64,000 nt of DNA, taken from Natronosalvus sp042663485. Its GTDB lineage: Archaea; Halobacteriota; Halobacteria; Halobacteriales; Natrialbaceae. Position numbers and translations under genes: made by a program. Of the stretch, positions 53,249 through 62,303 are shown piece by piece. The stretch lies in assembly GCA_042663485.1 (NCBI GenBank), contig JBHTAF010000004.1. One strand, 5' to 3'. The notes under the pieces were generated by a model. The model had not been told where the DNA came from. It worked only from the letters and a program-made list of their open reading frames with translations, and searched no databases. Within the stretch, counting starts at the first letter, position 1. Each line of letters opens with the position of its first letter.

Positions 53249-53788
53249 TCAGGACAGCCGCGCCGCCAGATCCGCCTCGGTGATGATGCCCACGGTCTGC
53301 CCCGCCTCGGTGATCATGACGGCCTTGTAGTGCTCGAGGAGGTTGCTAATCTCGTCGAGCGTCGCGTCCTTCGAAACGGTCGGAAAGCTCTCGGCCATGT
53401 GTTCGGCGACGGGTTCGTTGCGGTCGTCCTCATCCAGATGTACCAGTTCAGTCTGGCTGATCGATCCCACCGGAATTCCGTCCTGAATGACCGCCAGTTG
53501 CGAGTACGCCTCCCGTTCCATCTGGTGGGCGGCCTCGCTGACCGGATCGTCGGGGGCGACGCTGACCACGTCCTCGTGCATGAGGTCGTCCGCGCGAATG
53601 ATGTCGCCTTCCGCGTCCTCGAGAGCGTTGACGATCCGACGCAGGGTCGAGAGTCGCGGGTCGACGTCGCCGCCCTCGATGCGGGCGATCAGTGGCTGGG
53701 AGACGTCGGCCCGGTTTGCCAGTTCGCTCTGGGTGAGTTCCAGTTCGTTCCGGCGCTGTCTGAGGTCCGTCGGCGTCGGCAGGTCCAT
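53249..53788 (-). CDS. HTH and CBS-domain transcriptional regulator
   Basis: A 179-residue protein. N-terminal Xre-like HTH (LRQRRNELELTQSELANRAD, SQPLIARIEGGDVDPRLSTL) and two CBS domains (DLMHEDVVSVAPDDPVSEAA; VAEHMAESFPTVSKDATLDE) that probably sense adenine nucleotides. A conserved archaeal regulator type. Target genes unknown; ATG 53788 precedes the HTH. Confidence 0.9.
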   Translation of the reverse strand: MDLPTPTDLRQRRNELELTQSELANRADVSQPLIARIEGGDVDPRLSTLRRIVNALEDAEGDIIRADDLMHEDVVSVAPDDPVSEAAHQMEREAYSQLAVIQDGIPVGSISQTELVHLDEDDRNEPVAEHMAESFPTVSKDATLDEISNLLEHYKAVMITEAGQTVGIITEADLAARLS

Positions 53789-53856
53789 ACCGGCACATAA
53801 CCGCGGGTTATAGAAATGTGTTTGGGTGGAACGGCCTCGAGAACCCGCCGTTGGGA

Positions 53857-54213
53857 TCAGTCGTCGTCTTCGTCGAGTTCGAAGATTTCGACGACCGACA
53901 GTGGCACGTCCCGAAGCGCCCCGCCGATCTCGCTCTTTGCGATCCGGGAGGCGTGCTCCTCGCTGTCGGCGTTGAAGACGTCCATCTCGAGGGCGAGCCC
54001 GACGAGCGCGGTTTCGGCCGCGATGAACGCGGAGTCGAACGGTTCGCCACAGGCGGGACAGCCCGTCGCGCCGACCTCGACCTCGACGTACTCCATGTTC
54101 TCGTTGTTGAGTCGCTTTCCGGCTTCGCTGACGGCGACGCCGATTGCGTCGTCGATCGCTTCGACGTCGCGAACGAGCCACGCGGCTTCCATCGCGACGA
54201 GATAGTTGGCCAT
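53857..54213 (-). CDS. UPF0212 (DUF555) family protein
   Basis: A 118-residue conserved archaeal protein: MANYLVAMEAAWLVRDVEAI, AVSEAGKRLNNENMEYVEVE then CPACGEPFDSAFIAAETALV (CxxC) and VGLALEMDVFNADSEEHASR. Role unknown. Located 68 bases upstream of the CBS regulator on the same strand. Confidence 0.85.
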   Translation of the reverse strand: MANYLVAMEAAWLVRDVEAIDDAIGVAVSEAGKRLNNENMEYVEVEVGATGCPACGEPFDSAFIAAETALVGLALEMDVFNADSEEHASRIAKSEIGGALRDVPLSVVEIFELDEDDD

Positions 54214-54540
54214 ACTCCCTGGTCGGGCCCCGGGGTTTCCTGCTTTGCGGTTTGGCCGCGCTCCGATCGTCGTCGAAACTGAGCATCGAGCCGAGTGCTC
54301 GTACGGCCGATCATCGCGCACGGTTGGCCTACGTTGGCCATAAGTTATGGAAATTGCCCCGGTGAATTGGCGTCTGGATACCCATCCCTCGAGCGGAAAC
54401 GCGGGTCAAGTTTCCCTCCCCACAACCGTACTTGAATCGCAAGACGACGCGGACTTCAAATCTTCCTGATTAATCATCAACTCGCTGTCGGGGCAACAAG
54501 GCTTATATATGCACCTGGTCTGACCATCGACCGAACGCCG
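54214..54540. other. Divergent intergenic region
   Basis: 327 bases between the UPF0212 gene (minus) and the small membrane protein gene (plus). No credible gene. A TATA box for the latter is at 54503-54510. Confidence 0.6.
54503..54510 (+). promoter_or_regulatory. TATA box of the small membrane protein gene
   Basis: TTATATAT centred about 34 bases upstream of ATG 54541, giving a leader of a few bases. Confidence 0.65.
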
Positions 54541-54717
54541 ATGATATCCCGCGCGTACCACGCGTCCCTGTTCGCACTGTACCAGTTGTGCATCGCAGCC
54601 GGCATCGTCATGATGCCGCTCGCGGTCGCCGCCCGCCAGGCCGGAATTTCGATCCCGGTCCACAAGGTCCTCGCCAGCGTTGGTGAGGCCTACGAGAACG
54701 CCCAGCCGGAGCCCTGA
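54541..54717 (+). CDS. Small single- or double-span membrane protein
   Basis: A 58-residue protein: MISRAYHASLFALYQLCIAA, GIVMMPLAVAARQAGISIP, VHKVLASVGEAYENAQPEP. One long hydrophobic stretch (residues ~8-30). Strong upstream TATA box and good codon pattern. It lies 180 bases before psmB and may be widely conserved in haloarchaea (memory). Function unknown. Confidence 0.7.
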   Translation: MISRAYHASLFALYQLCIAAGIVMMPLAVAARQAGISIPVHKVLASVGEAYENAQPEP

Positions 54718-54866
54718 ACGCAACCTTTTCTGTCCATACATACCTCGAACCTCGAACCTCGAGCCGTCGTGAACGGCCCGACCTCGAGCCGTCGTGAAGA
54801 ACTGACTTCGAGCCACCGCGTTACACGACGCGGCGAAACCGGAACGAGGCACGGTGACCGCCGATG

Positions 54867-54875
54867 TTTTATACC
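54867..54875 (+). promoter_or_regulatory. TATA box of psmB
   Basis: TTTTATACC centred 28 bases upstream of the ATG at 54899, a leaderless arrangement that also supports that start codon over those further upstream. Confidence 0.65.
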
Positions 54876-54898
54876 CTGTCGGCCGTAACATGCGGATA

Positions 54899-55630
54899 AT
54901 GCGAACGCCATCCCACGACTCCGAGTTCTCTCGCACCGTCGACCAGCTGGCGAACGAGCCCTCGCCGTACGAGCCGGAACTCGGCTCGCTCCCCCAGAAC
55001 GGCCTCTCGCAGGCCGAACTGGACAACGTGAACAAGACGGGGACCACGACGATCGGCATCACGACGGCCGACGGCGTCGTCATCGCGACCGACATGCGCG
55101 CGAGCCTCGGCGGTCGCTTCGTCTCGAACAAGAACGTCCAGAAGGTCGAGCAGATTCACCCGACCGCTGCGCTCACGATGGTCGGCAGCGTCGGTGGTGC
55201 CCAGTCGTTCATCAAGAGCCTCCGTGCCGAGGTCAACCTCTACAGCGCCCGACGCGGCGATGAGATGAGCATCGACGCCCTCGCCACCCTCGCGGGCAAC
55301 TTCGCCCGCGGCGGCCCGTTCTTCGCCATCCATCCCATTCTGGGCGGCGTCGACGCGGAAGGGAGCCACGTCTACAGCATCGACCCCGCCGGCGGCGTCA
55401 TGGAGGACGACTACACCGTCACCGGCTCCGGCATGCAACTCGCCTACGGCCACCTCGAGCAGGCCTACGAGGAGGGCCTCTCGAACGACGAGGCGATGAC
55501 CATCGCCGCCCGGAGTATCAAGTCCGCCGCCGAGCGCGACACTGGCTCCGGCAACGGCGTCTTCCTCTGTGAGATCACCGAGGACGGCGTCGAGATCCAC
55601 GGGCACAACGACTTCGAAGAAGTCATCTGA
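54899..55630 (+). CDS. psmB: Proteasome beta subunit
   Basis: A 243-residue N-terminal nucleophile hydrolase, catalytic subunit of the archaeal 20S proteasome. A 48-residue propeptide (MRTPSHDSEFSRTVDQLANE... ) ends at Gly48; self-cleavage exposes Thr49 in TGTTTIGITT. Lys in MRASLGGRFVSNKNVQKVEQ and AALTMVGSVGGAQSF are typical. It assembles with alpha rings and PAN ATPases for protein turnover. ATG 54899 chosen; another ATG nine bases upstream is possible. Confidence 0.96.
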   Translation: MRTPSHDSEFSRTVDQLANEPSPYEPELGSLPQNGLSQAELDNVNKTGTTTIGITTADGVVIATDMRASLGGRFVSNKNVQKVEQIHPTAALTMVGSVGGAQSFIKSLRAEVNLYSARRGDEMSIDALATLAGNFARGGPFFAIHPILGGVDAEGSHVYSIDPAGGVMEDDYTVTGSGMQLAYGHLEQAYEEGLSNDEAMTIAARSIKSAAERDTGSGNGVFLCEITEDGVEIHGHNDFEEVI

Positions 55631-55748
55631 ACGACCGAATCCATCTTTCCGTCCTCGACGGGTTCGACCATCGCGTCTTTCCTGAGGCGTGCTGAACGTC
55701 TCTTCGAGTGGTCGTGTCGATCGATCCGTAACCCGAAGCCGATGCGAC

Positions 55749-57080
55749 TCAGTACCCGTTGGCGACGTGCTCGAGCAGGATCGACTCCGTCCCCTCGTAC
55801 AAACCGATGACGACGATTCGGTCTTCCGCTTCGACTGAGATCGTGTAGGTTACGCCGACCGAGGGATCGTCGTCGACTCGAACCGTCTCTCCGTTTCGTT
55901 CGATCCACAGACCGTCGAGGTGTTCGATCACGGTGATCGTAATCACGGCCTTGCCGTCCTCTTCGTCCAGGCTGAGGCCCGCCTGTGGTCCGGTATGGCG
56001 CGTCACGTCTGCTGGCGGTTCGAAATAGTTGAACGCCGTCGTCTCGATCCACCCCTCGTAGACGGCCACGCGATCGGTCGCCCACACCGACGTCTCGTTG
56101 TAGTACTCGAGTGGAAGCCACGATTCGATATGGGAGCGTACGCGCTCTTCGTGGAGCGTTTCCAGATCCTCGTATATCCAGGCGGTCGATAGCTCCGTGC
56201 GTCCGGCCCCAAACGACCAGGAAACGACGAACCCACCCGGTTCGTACGATGGTCGCCCGGTACTATCAGAAGCGAAACAAAATAAATACGAACTTTCCCC
56301 GCTCGGGACGATCGCTTCCTCGAGCACCTCCAGGAGCGTGCCGACGTCGTCGTGCGTCTCGGGAAGTGTGGCGCCTGACGCCCCTCCCGTTTCCAGGAGC
56401 GACCCAACCGACAACGTCGACGAATTAGCAGCGTTCTCGTCGATCAGCCCTGCTGTGGGCGCGACAACGAGGGTGGACGGACCGACGGCAACGGCCGAGT
56501 CCTCCAGCAGTATCTTATTGCCGTCCTGTACGGAGACGCCGTCGTACACTTCGTACGCTCCGTGGCTGCTCGCGTCGGCGTACCCCGCCGTTTCGATGGC
56601 GTCGGTGACGACACTCGGATCGAACGAACCGTAAAGAATCTCACCTACGTGTAGATTGAGGTACCGGTCCAACTCTTCACTCGAGATGCCGAGTGCACTG
56701 TACACTTCGACAGCCTTCTCGAGTTCTGCACGGTCGACGCTCGAGGCCGTGTCAGCCAGGTCGTAGGCGGCCTGTACGTCCAGTTCGAGGAATCCTGGAG
56801 TTTCGTCGTAATCGTAGGTATCCATCGCCGGCGTCCACTGGCGAAAGAGCGGTTCGTCACGTGCTTCAAATGTTTCCTCGGGCTCGTCGTCGTTGTTGGA
56901 CTGGTCGTCGGTTTCGGACCCATCGTCATCGACGCCGTCGGTGTCAACGGTCGAATTCGAGCGTTCGTCGTTCGCGTCGCGGTCACCGTCTCGAGAATCG
57001 GACGTCAGACACCCCGCGACCGCGGTGACTCCACCGAGGGCTAGCGATTGCAACAACCGTCTTCGGCCAGCATCATTCAT
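55749..57080 (-). CDS. Tat lipoprotein, function unknown
   Basis: A 443-residue putative lipoprotein: GRRRLLQSLALGGVTAVAGC has the Tat motif and lipobox. A Ser/Asp-rich linker follows (to ~residue 70), then a domain with LELDVQAAYDLADTASSVDR and AALVVAPTAG-like strands; ADRVAVYEGWIETTAFNYFE near 330; VTYTISVEAEDRIVVIGLYE near the end. Extracellular, function unknown. Convergent with psmB. Confidence 0.75.
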   Translation of the reverse strand: MNDAGRRRLLQSLALGGVTAVAGCLTSDSRDGDRDANDERSNSTVDTDGVDDDGSETDDQSNNDDEPEETFEARDEPLFRQWTPAMDTYDYDETPGFLELDVQAAYDLADTASSVDRAELEKAVEVYSALGISSEELDRYLNLHVGEILYGSFDPSVVTDAIETAGYADASSHGAYEVYDGVSVQDGNKILLEDSAVAVGPSTLVVAPTAGLIDENAANSSTLSVGSLLETGGASGATLPETHDDVGTLLEVLEEAIVPSGESSYLFCFASDSTGRPSYEPGGFVVSWSFGAGRTELSTAWIYEDLETLHEERVRSHIESWLPLEYYNETSVWATDRVAVYEGWIETTAFNYFEPPADVTRHTGPQAGLSLDEEDGKAVITITVIEHLDGLWIERNGETVRVDDDPSVGVTYTISVEAEDRIVVIGLYEGTESILLEHVANGY

Positions 57081-57152
57081 TACGATACGCTCCACTCTTG
57101 AATACAGGATGAAAAGTATCTCTGAATGATAAGATTGTCGGGCTGACCTGAA

Positions 57153-58265
57153 TCAGTCCAGCGGACGGGTTGCCCTGGGCGTGTCCTCGAGGCGAATCGC
57201 GCGCCCCGTCTCGCTCGAGCGATAGATCGCGTCGATGACCCGCTGAACGGCCAGGGCCTCGTCGACCGTGTTGGCCGTCGCTTCCTCGCCCGCGGCAACC
57301 GTCTCGAGGAAGACCCGATCCTGTTCGTAGTGGCCGGTTACCGACGCGTCGCCGGTGAGCTGGGTGTCCGCGTAGTGGTCACAGCCCGCGATGCCGGCCT
57401 CGAGCAACTCGAGGTCCGAATCGCCGATTTCGAACCGTGCGCCAGCGTTGCTCCCCCGGACGTGGAACTCCTGGCTGGGGTCGCGGTTCGTCGCCCAGCC
57501 AGCCTCGAGGGTGATCGTTCGCCCGTCGGCACAGCGGATAAACGCGCTGACGGAATCGTCGACCTCGTAGGCCTCTGACTGCGCGTCCCAGTTGTTGCCA
57601 AAGCCGTCAGGGTCGGCGTACTCCTCCTGGGTGCCGAACGTGCTCCGGGCCGTACCGGAGACCTCGAGTACGTCCGGGAAGTCGAGCATGTAGAGCGCGA
57701 GGTCGATAGCGTGGACGCCGATGTCCAGTAACGCACCGCCCCCAGCGAGGTCGGGGTTCGTGAACCAGGAACCGGGGCCGGGAACGCCGCGCCGACGGAT
57801 GTAGTTGGCTTCGACGTGGGTCAACCGGCCGAATCGGCCCTGGGCCTTGTACGCGTCGAACATCGCCGCCGACGCGGCGTGGCGGTTGTGGAATCCCACC
57901 ATGCAGACCCCCTCGGCGCGCTCGGCCGCCTCGGCGATGCGTTCGGCGCTCTCGAGGGTGTGCCCGAGTGGCTTCTCGACTAAGACGTGGCGGCCGGCCT
58001 CGAGCGCGGCGACCGCGATTGGTTCGTGGAACTTGTTTGGCGTCGTGACGACGACGACCTCGACGCGCTCGTCCTCGAGCATGGCACCGTGAGAGTCGTA
58101 CGTTTCGGCGCCGAACTCGGTACCGAACCGTTCGCGCTGTTCTGCCATAAGATCGACACCGGCGACGATATCGGCGCCCTCCTGACGCATGTTCGAGGCG
58201 TGAAGCTGCCCCATCCCACCGAGGCCAACGATACCAACGCCGATTCCGGTGCCGACTCCGGTCAT
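57153..58265 (-). CDS. Gfo/Idh/MocA family oxidoreductase
   Basis: A 370-residue NAD(P)-dependent sugar or inositol dehydrogenase-like protein. Rossmann motif GVGIVGLGGMGQLHASNM; EKPLGHTLESAERIAEAAER with the catalytic Lys; PGPGSWFTNPDLAGGGALLD and DIGVHAIDLALYMLDFPDV (catalytic His). Divergent from ThuA, a pairing seen in sugar-metabolism loci. Substrate unknown. Confidence 0.92.
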   Translation of the reverse strand: MTGVGTGIGVGIVGLGGMGQLHASNMRQEGADIVAGVDLMAEQRERFGTEFGAETYDSHGAMLEDERVEVVVVTTPNKFHEPIAVAALEAGRHVLVEKPLGHTLESAERIAEAAERAEGVCMVGFHNRHAASAAMFDAYKAQGRFGRLTHVEANYIRRRGVPGPGSWFTNPDLAGGGALLDIGVHAIDLALYMLDFPDVLEVSGTARSTFGTQEEYADPDGFGNNWDAQSEAYEVDDSVSAFIRCADGRTITLEAGWATNRDPSQEFHVRGSNAGARFEIGDSDLELLEAGIAGCDHYADTQLTGDASVTGHYEQDRVFLETVAAGEEATANTVDEALAVQRVIDAIYRSSETGRAIRLEDTPRATRPLD

Positions 58266-58536
58266 CGAGTAACCCCCGATTTACCGGCTCGTGTTCGGGT
58301 AATGCCCGATTTCATCTGAAAACGAATGCGAAAGAACGCTCCCATAGAGAAACCCGGGGTGGCGATCAAAATAAGGGTTGTGACCCATATCGCCCATATA
58401 TTCGTACCAGTTGAGTTCGAATTCTTGTCGGTGGCCGACACATGTCATCTTCTCTACCGCTAGTCCCAGCTTACGACCCCGTCAGCCGCCGCCGGGACCG
58501 CCCACGCTTTCAGTCTCGATGTCGAACCGCTTCACG

Positions 58537-59232
58537 ATGGCCACTGTCACGATCTGGAACGAGTATCGACACGAACGGGAGAACGACGAGGTCGCCGCCG
58601 TCTATCCCGACGGGATCCACGCGACCATCGCCGACTTCCTCGAGGCCGATCACGAGGTGACCACGGCGACGCTCGACGAACCCGAACACGGGCTCACCTC
58701 GGACGTGCTCGAGACGACCGACGTCCTGCTCTGGTGGGGACACACAGCCCACGACGAGGTCGAGGACGAAATCGTCGACCGGGTCCAGGAACGCGTCCTC
58801 GAGGGGATGGGGCTGCTCGTGCTCCACTCCGGCCACTACTCGAAGGTCTTCAAGCGGCTCATGGGAACCACCTGTAGCCTCCAGTGGCGCGAGGACGACG
58901 GCCTGGAACGCCTGTGGGTCGTCGACCCCGGTCACCCGATCGCGGACGGCCTCGACGGGTGCATCGAACTCCCCGAGACGGAGATGTACGGCGAGCCCTT
59001 CGACGTACCTGAACCCGACCGCCTGGTCTTCACGAGCTGGTTCGAAGGCGGCGAGGTGTTTCGCAGCGGCTGCTGTTACCGGCGTGGGAGCGGGCGCATC
59101 TTCTACTTCCGGCCCGGTCACGAGACGATCCCGATCTACGAAAACGAGGACGTGCAGCGGGTGATCCGAAACGCCGTCGAGTGGGCCACGCCGAACGAGG
59201 GCGCCCCGCGGACGTTCGGCGAGCGAGACTGA
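58537..59232 (+). CDS. ThuA domain protein
   Basis: A 231-residue glutamine-amidotransferase-like fold: VTIWNEYRHERENDEVAAVY, TDVLLWWGHTAHDEVEDEIV, GLLVLHSGHYSKVFKRLMGT, RRGSGRIFYFRPGHETIPIY. ThuA proteins work in trehalose/sucrose or other sugar use with Gfo/Idh/MocA oxidoreductases, matching the divergent neighbour. An in-frame ATG at 58519 would add six residues. Confidence 0.9.
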   Translation: MATVTIWNEYRHERENDEVAAVYPDGIHATIADFLEADHEVTTATLDEPEHGLTSDVLETTDVLLWWGHTAHDEVEDEIVDRVQERVLEGMGLLVLHSGHYSKVFKRLMGTTCSLQWREDDGLERLWVVDPGHPIADGLDGCIELPETEMYGEPFDVPEPDRLVFTSWFEGGEVFRSGCCYRRGSGRIFYFRPGHETIPIYENEDVQRVIRNAVEWATPNEGAPRTFGERD

Positions 59233-59373
59233 GTCTGCGTTCGTCCTGGCCTGGACCCTTCTCGGACGCGGCCACGGTCTCGAGTTCGCCTGAATCGTGT
59301 TCTCGAGCTCGTACCTGATCTCCACCTCGACCTCGAGCGGCGCGTTTTTGCCGCCGGCGCGAGACGCTCGCGT

Positions 59374-61143
59374 ATGGACGTACACGTAGTCGGTGACGAC
59401 CCCGTTCGCGCGGCCGTCGTCGCCGCGTTCGACGACGTGGATTCGGTATCGGCCATCGACGCAACCCCCGACGATCTGAGCGACGCCCGATTCGCCGTCG
59501 TGAGCGACGTCGTCGGCGCCGAGACATTCGAGCGCGCGAACGCGGCCGCTCGTGAGGGGAATACGCCCTGGATCGCCGTCGAAGTCGGCGGCGTCGGTGG
59601 CCACCCGCTCGAGACGGTCGACGCCGCAATCTCGGGGTTCGCTGCCGACACGGCCTGCTTCTCGTGTCTCGAGGCGCGCGTCGAGTCGACGCTCGAGGAC
59701 GGTAGCGACGAGAAACCGCGCGCAAACCGGAGCGCGGCCAGGCTCGCGGGGGCCATCGCCGGCCGGGAGTGCATTCGGCTGTTCAGCGGGGAGGAATCGA
59801 CGATCGTCGGTCAGGTTCGTGAGGTTCCCCACGCCAGGCGACAGTTGCTTCCCGTTCCAGGCTGCGCGTGCCAGCCGTCGGAGCGGAATCGATCGCTCGA
59901 CCTCGCGGACGACGAGTCCCTCGACCTCGAGGCGGCCGTCGGCCGGGCGGAGCTCGCCATCGACGAACGAGTCGGCATCGTCGAATCCATCGGCGAACTC
60001 GAGTCGTTCCCGGCTCCCTACTACCTCGCGACGGTGGCCGACACGACGGCCTACAGCGACGCGAGCGCGCCGACCCAGGCCGCCGGCGTCGCCATCGACT
60101 GGAACGCGGCGCTGATGAAGGCCGTCGGAGAAGGCCTCGAACGCTACTGTGCAGGGACCTACCGCGATGCAAACTTCGTTCACGCCAGCGAGGCCGACCT
60201 CGATCACGCCGTCTCGCCGACCGACCTCGTTCGGCCGGACTCGGCCCCCGAGTACGACTCCGGTGAGGAACGTCGATGGGTCGAAGGCGTCGACCTCGAG
60301 AGCGGCGAGTCCGTCCACCTTCCAGCGGCAGCGGTCCAGTTCCCCCAGCCCGGCGACTCGCTGGTGCCGTCGATCACGACCGGACTCGGCCTCGGGTCGT
60401 CGACGGTCGACGCGCTCCGCTCCGGGTTGACGGAGGTCGTCGAACGCGACGCCACGATGCTCGCGTGGTACTCCACGTTCGAACCGCTGGCCCTCGAAGT
60501 CGATGCCGAAGCCGAGGCCTACGAGACGCTCGCCAGGCGAGCGAGGAGCGAGGGACTCGAAACGACCCCGTTGCTTTGCTCGCAAGACGTGGACGTCCCC
60601 GTGGTCGCGGTCGCCGTCCATCGGGACCTGAACACCCCCACCGAGGAGTACGAAGAGCCATGGCCCCACTTCGCCGTCGGCTCGGCCGCCGGACTCGATG
60701 CCGGTGCCGCCGCGGCGGGCGCGCTCGAGGAGGCCCTCCAGAACTGGATGGAGCTCCGAGGGATGGGAGCAGACGAGGCCGAAAATGCGAGCGGCGCCAT
60801 CGGCGAGTACGGATCGTTTCCCGACCGGGCCAGGGAGTTCGTCGACGTCGGCGACGCGCGGCGGGTTTCGGCCTCGTCCGTCGGCCCAGATCCCGTGCCA
60901 ACCGGTGCGGGAAGACTCGAGGCGCTCCTCGAGCGCGTGATCGACACCGGACTGACGCCGTACGCCGCCCGACTCACGACGAGAGACGTCGAGCGGATCG
61001 GGTTCGAGGCCGTGCGCGTCGTCGTCCCCGAAGCCCAGCCGCTGTTCACGAGCGAGCCGTACTTCGCGCCTCGAGCCGAGACGGTTCCCGACGAACTTGG
61101 GTTCGAACCGCGGCTCGATCGGGCGTTTCACCCCTATCCGTAG
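59374..61143 (+). CDS. YcaO-domain protein with Ocin-ThiF-like N-terminus
   Basis: A 589-residue protein. Residues ~1-190 look like the ThiF/E1-like partner domain of azoline synthetases, with zinc cysteines in CFSCLEA (95, 98) and GCACQ (164, 166). Residues ~200-589 are a YcaO domain with ATP-site signatures GEGLERYCAGTY (about 252-263), LTEVVERDATMLAWY (about 352) and EEALQNWMELRG (about 451). The C-terminus ends HPYP, an incomplete version of the proline-rich tail of azoline-forming YcaOs. The family activates amide bonds with ATP (azolines, thioamides). No precursor peptide is obvious. Monocistronic; convergent with a lipoprotein gene. Confidence 0.87.
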   Translation: MDVHVVGDDPVRAAVVAAFDDVDSVSAIDATPDDLSDARFAVVSDVVGAETFERANAAAREGNTPWIAVEVGGVGGHPLETVDAAISGFAADTACFSCLEARVESTLEDGSDEKPRANRSAARLAGAIAGRECIRLFSGEESTIVGQVREVPHARRQLLPVPGCACQPSERNRSLDLADDESLDLEAAVGRAELAIDERVGIVESIGELESFPAPYYLATVADTTAYSDASAPTQAAGVAIDWNAALMKAVGEGLERYCAGTYRDANFVHASEADLDHAVSPTDLVRPDSAPEYDSGEERRWVEGVDLESGESVHLPAAAVQFPQPGDSLVPSITTGLGLGSSTVDALRSGLTEVVERDATMLAWYSTFEPLALEVDAEAEAYETLARRARSEGLETTPLLCSQDVDVPVVAVAVHRDLNTPTEEYEEPWPHFAVGSAAGLDAGAAAAGALEEALQNWMELRGMGADEAENASGAIGEYGSFPDRAREFVDVGDARRVSASSVGPDPVPTGAGRLEALLERVIDTGLTPYAARLTTRDVERIGFEAVRVVVPEAQPLFTSEPYFAPRAETVPDELGFEPRLDRAFHPYP

Positions 61144-61178
61144 TTCCGTATTGGGTCTCGGCGGCGCTGATCGAACGA

Positions 61179-61709
61179 TCAGTCGACGGACGTATTTTCG
61201 GTCGAGTCGTCCTCGTTATCGGTCGAGCCCGACGTATTCTCGCTCGAGTCGTTCGCCTCCTCCTCGAGTTCCTCCTGCTCGGCCTCCGCTTCGTCCTCGT
61301 CCTCGATGATCTCGAGTTCGAGATCGTCGTCGTAAATCCGGATGCTCACGAGCTGAGTGTCCTCCGTGATCCGGCCGGTCTCGACGAGATCCTCGCCGGG
61401 GCCACCTTCCTCGCCGTCGTGTCCGTACCGGGTGACGCGAAACTGCTGCGGGCTTCGTTCGATGCGGCCGGTGACGGCCCGCTCGCCGGGGACCATGTTG
61501 ATTCCATCGTCGTGCGTCTTGCGTCCGGTCTCGACTTCCTGGGCTTCGATCGCGACGTTGTACGAACGTTCGGCCTCGCTGAAGAGCTGTATCGGTACGT
61601 TCGGCTGGATTCCACCGCCAGTGAAGAACTCACCGAGACCCTGAAAACAGCCGGCGAGTCCGACGCTTGCGCCGACACCGATCGTCTGGAGGACGTTCCG
61701 ACGGTTCAC
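61179..61709 (-). CDS. Tat lipoprotein with acidic tail
   Basis: A 176-residue putative lipoprotein: MNRRNVLQTIGVGASVGLAGC is a Tat/lipobox signal. Middle part has beta-strand character (PNVPIQLFSEAERSYNVAIE, FRVTRYGHDGEEGGPGEDLV, TQLVSIRIYDDDLELEIIED), then 40 residues of Asp/Glu/Ser/Thr. Convergent with YcaO (35-base gap). Function unknown. Confidence 0.75.
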   Translation of the reverse strand: MNRRNVLQTIGVGASVGLAGCFQGLGEFFTGGGIQPNVPIQLFSEAERSYNVAIEAQEVETGRKTHDDGINMVPGERAVTGRIERSPQQFRVTRYGHDGEEGGPGEDLVETGRITEDTQLVSIRIYDDDLELEIIEDEDEAEAEQEELEEEANDSSENTSGSTDNEDDSTENTSVD

Positions 61710-61763
61710 ACCGCCGGCTAGGGAGTGGACTCTCCTAAGCGTGCTGATTCGTCGCCTCGAGTG

Positions 61764-62147
61764 TCACCCGGTCTTGTACACGCCTCGAGCGTCCGCGATC
61801 AGCGTGTCGTCCTCGCTGTAGACCTCGACGTCGACGACACCGACGTCCCCGCCACAGCGAACGACGTCGGCCTCGGCGTAGAGGTCGCCCGTGCCCGCCG
61901 AGAGGTAATCGATGCGCATGTCGATCGTCGGAACGGGCTGGTCGACCTCCGAGACGAGCGCCGCCCCGCCGACAGTGTCCGCCAGGGTGAACGTCACCCC
62001 GCCGTGGGCCATCAGCCGATCGGCGTTCCAGGACAGTTCCTCGCGCATCTCGAGGCGGCCTTCAGCGTGGCCGTCTGCGGCTTCGGTGACCTCGACGCCC
62101 AGCAGGTCGGCGAACGGCATCTCCTCGAAGAAAGACTCGATGTCCAT
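61764..62147 (-). CDS. PaaI family thioesterase (hotdog fold)
   Basis: A 127-residue hotdog protein: FADLLGVEVTEAADGHAEGR, LMAHGGVTFTLADTVGGAAL with the conserved HGG and catalytic Asp, then TIDMRIDYLSAGTGDLYAEA. Such enzymes hydrolyse acyl-CoA thioesters, often aromatic. ATG 62147 (MDIESFFEEM) chosen over one nine codons upstream. Monocistronic. Confidence 0.88.
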   Translation of the reverse strand: MDIESFFEEMPFADLLGVEVTEAADGHAEGRLEMREELSWNADRLMAHGGVTFTLADTVGGAALVSEVDQPVPTIDMRIDYLSAGTGDLYAEADVVRCGGDVGVVDVEVYSEDDTLIADARGVYKTG

Positions 62148-62303
62148 ACTCGAGGATGGTTCGGGATGGCGCATAAACGATGGGGATCGCGTGTGACCGT
62201 CGGGACTGTCGCGAACCGCTTTCGAGACGATTGCGAAACGATCGCGAAATCGAGACGGTCTCGAGGAGGAAAACTTACGGTATCACAGTATTTTGGATTG
62301 AGT

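Noticed and set aside
58510..61131. 873-codon minus-strand ORF
   Set aside because: Lies antisense to ThuA and YcaO, which both have family motifs; composition is that of a shadow frame.
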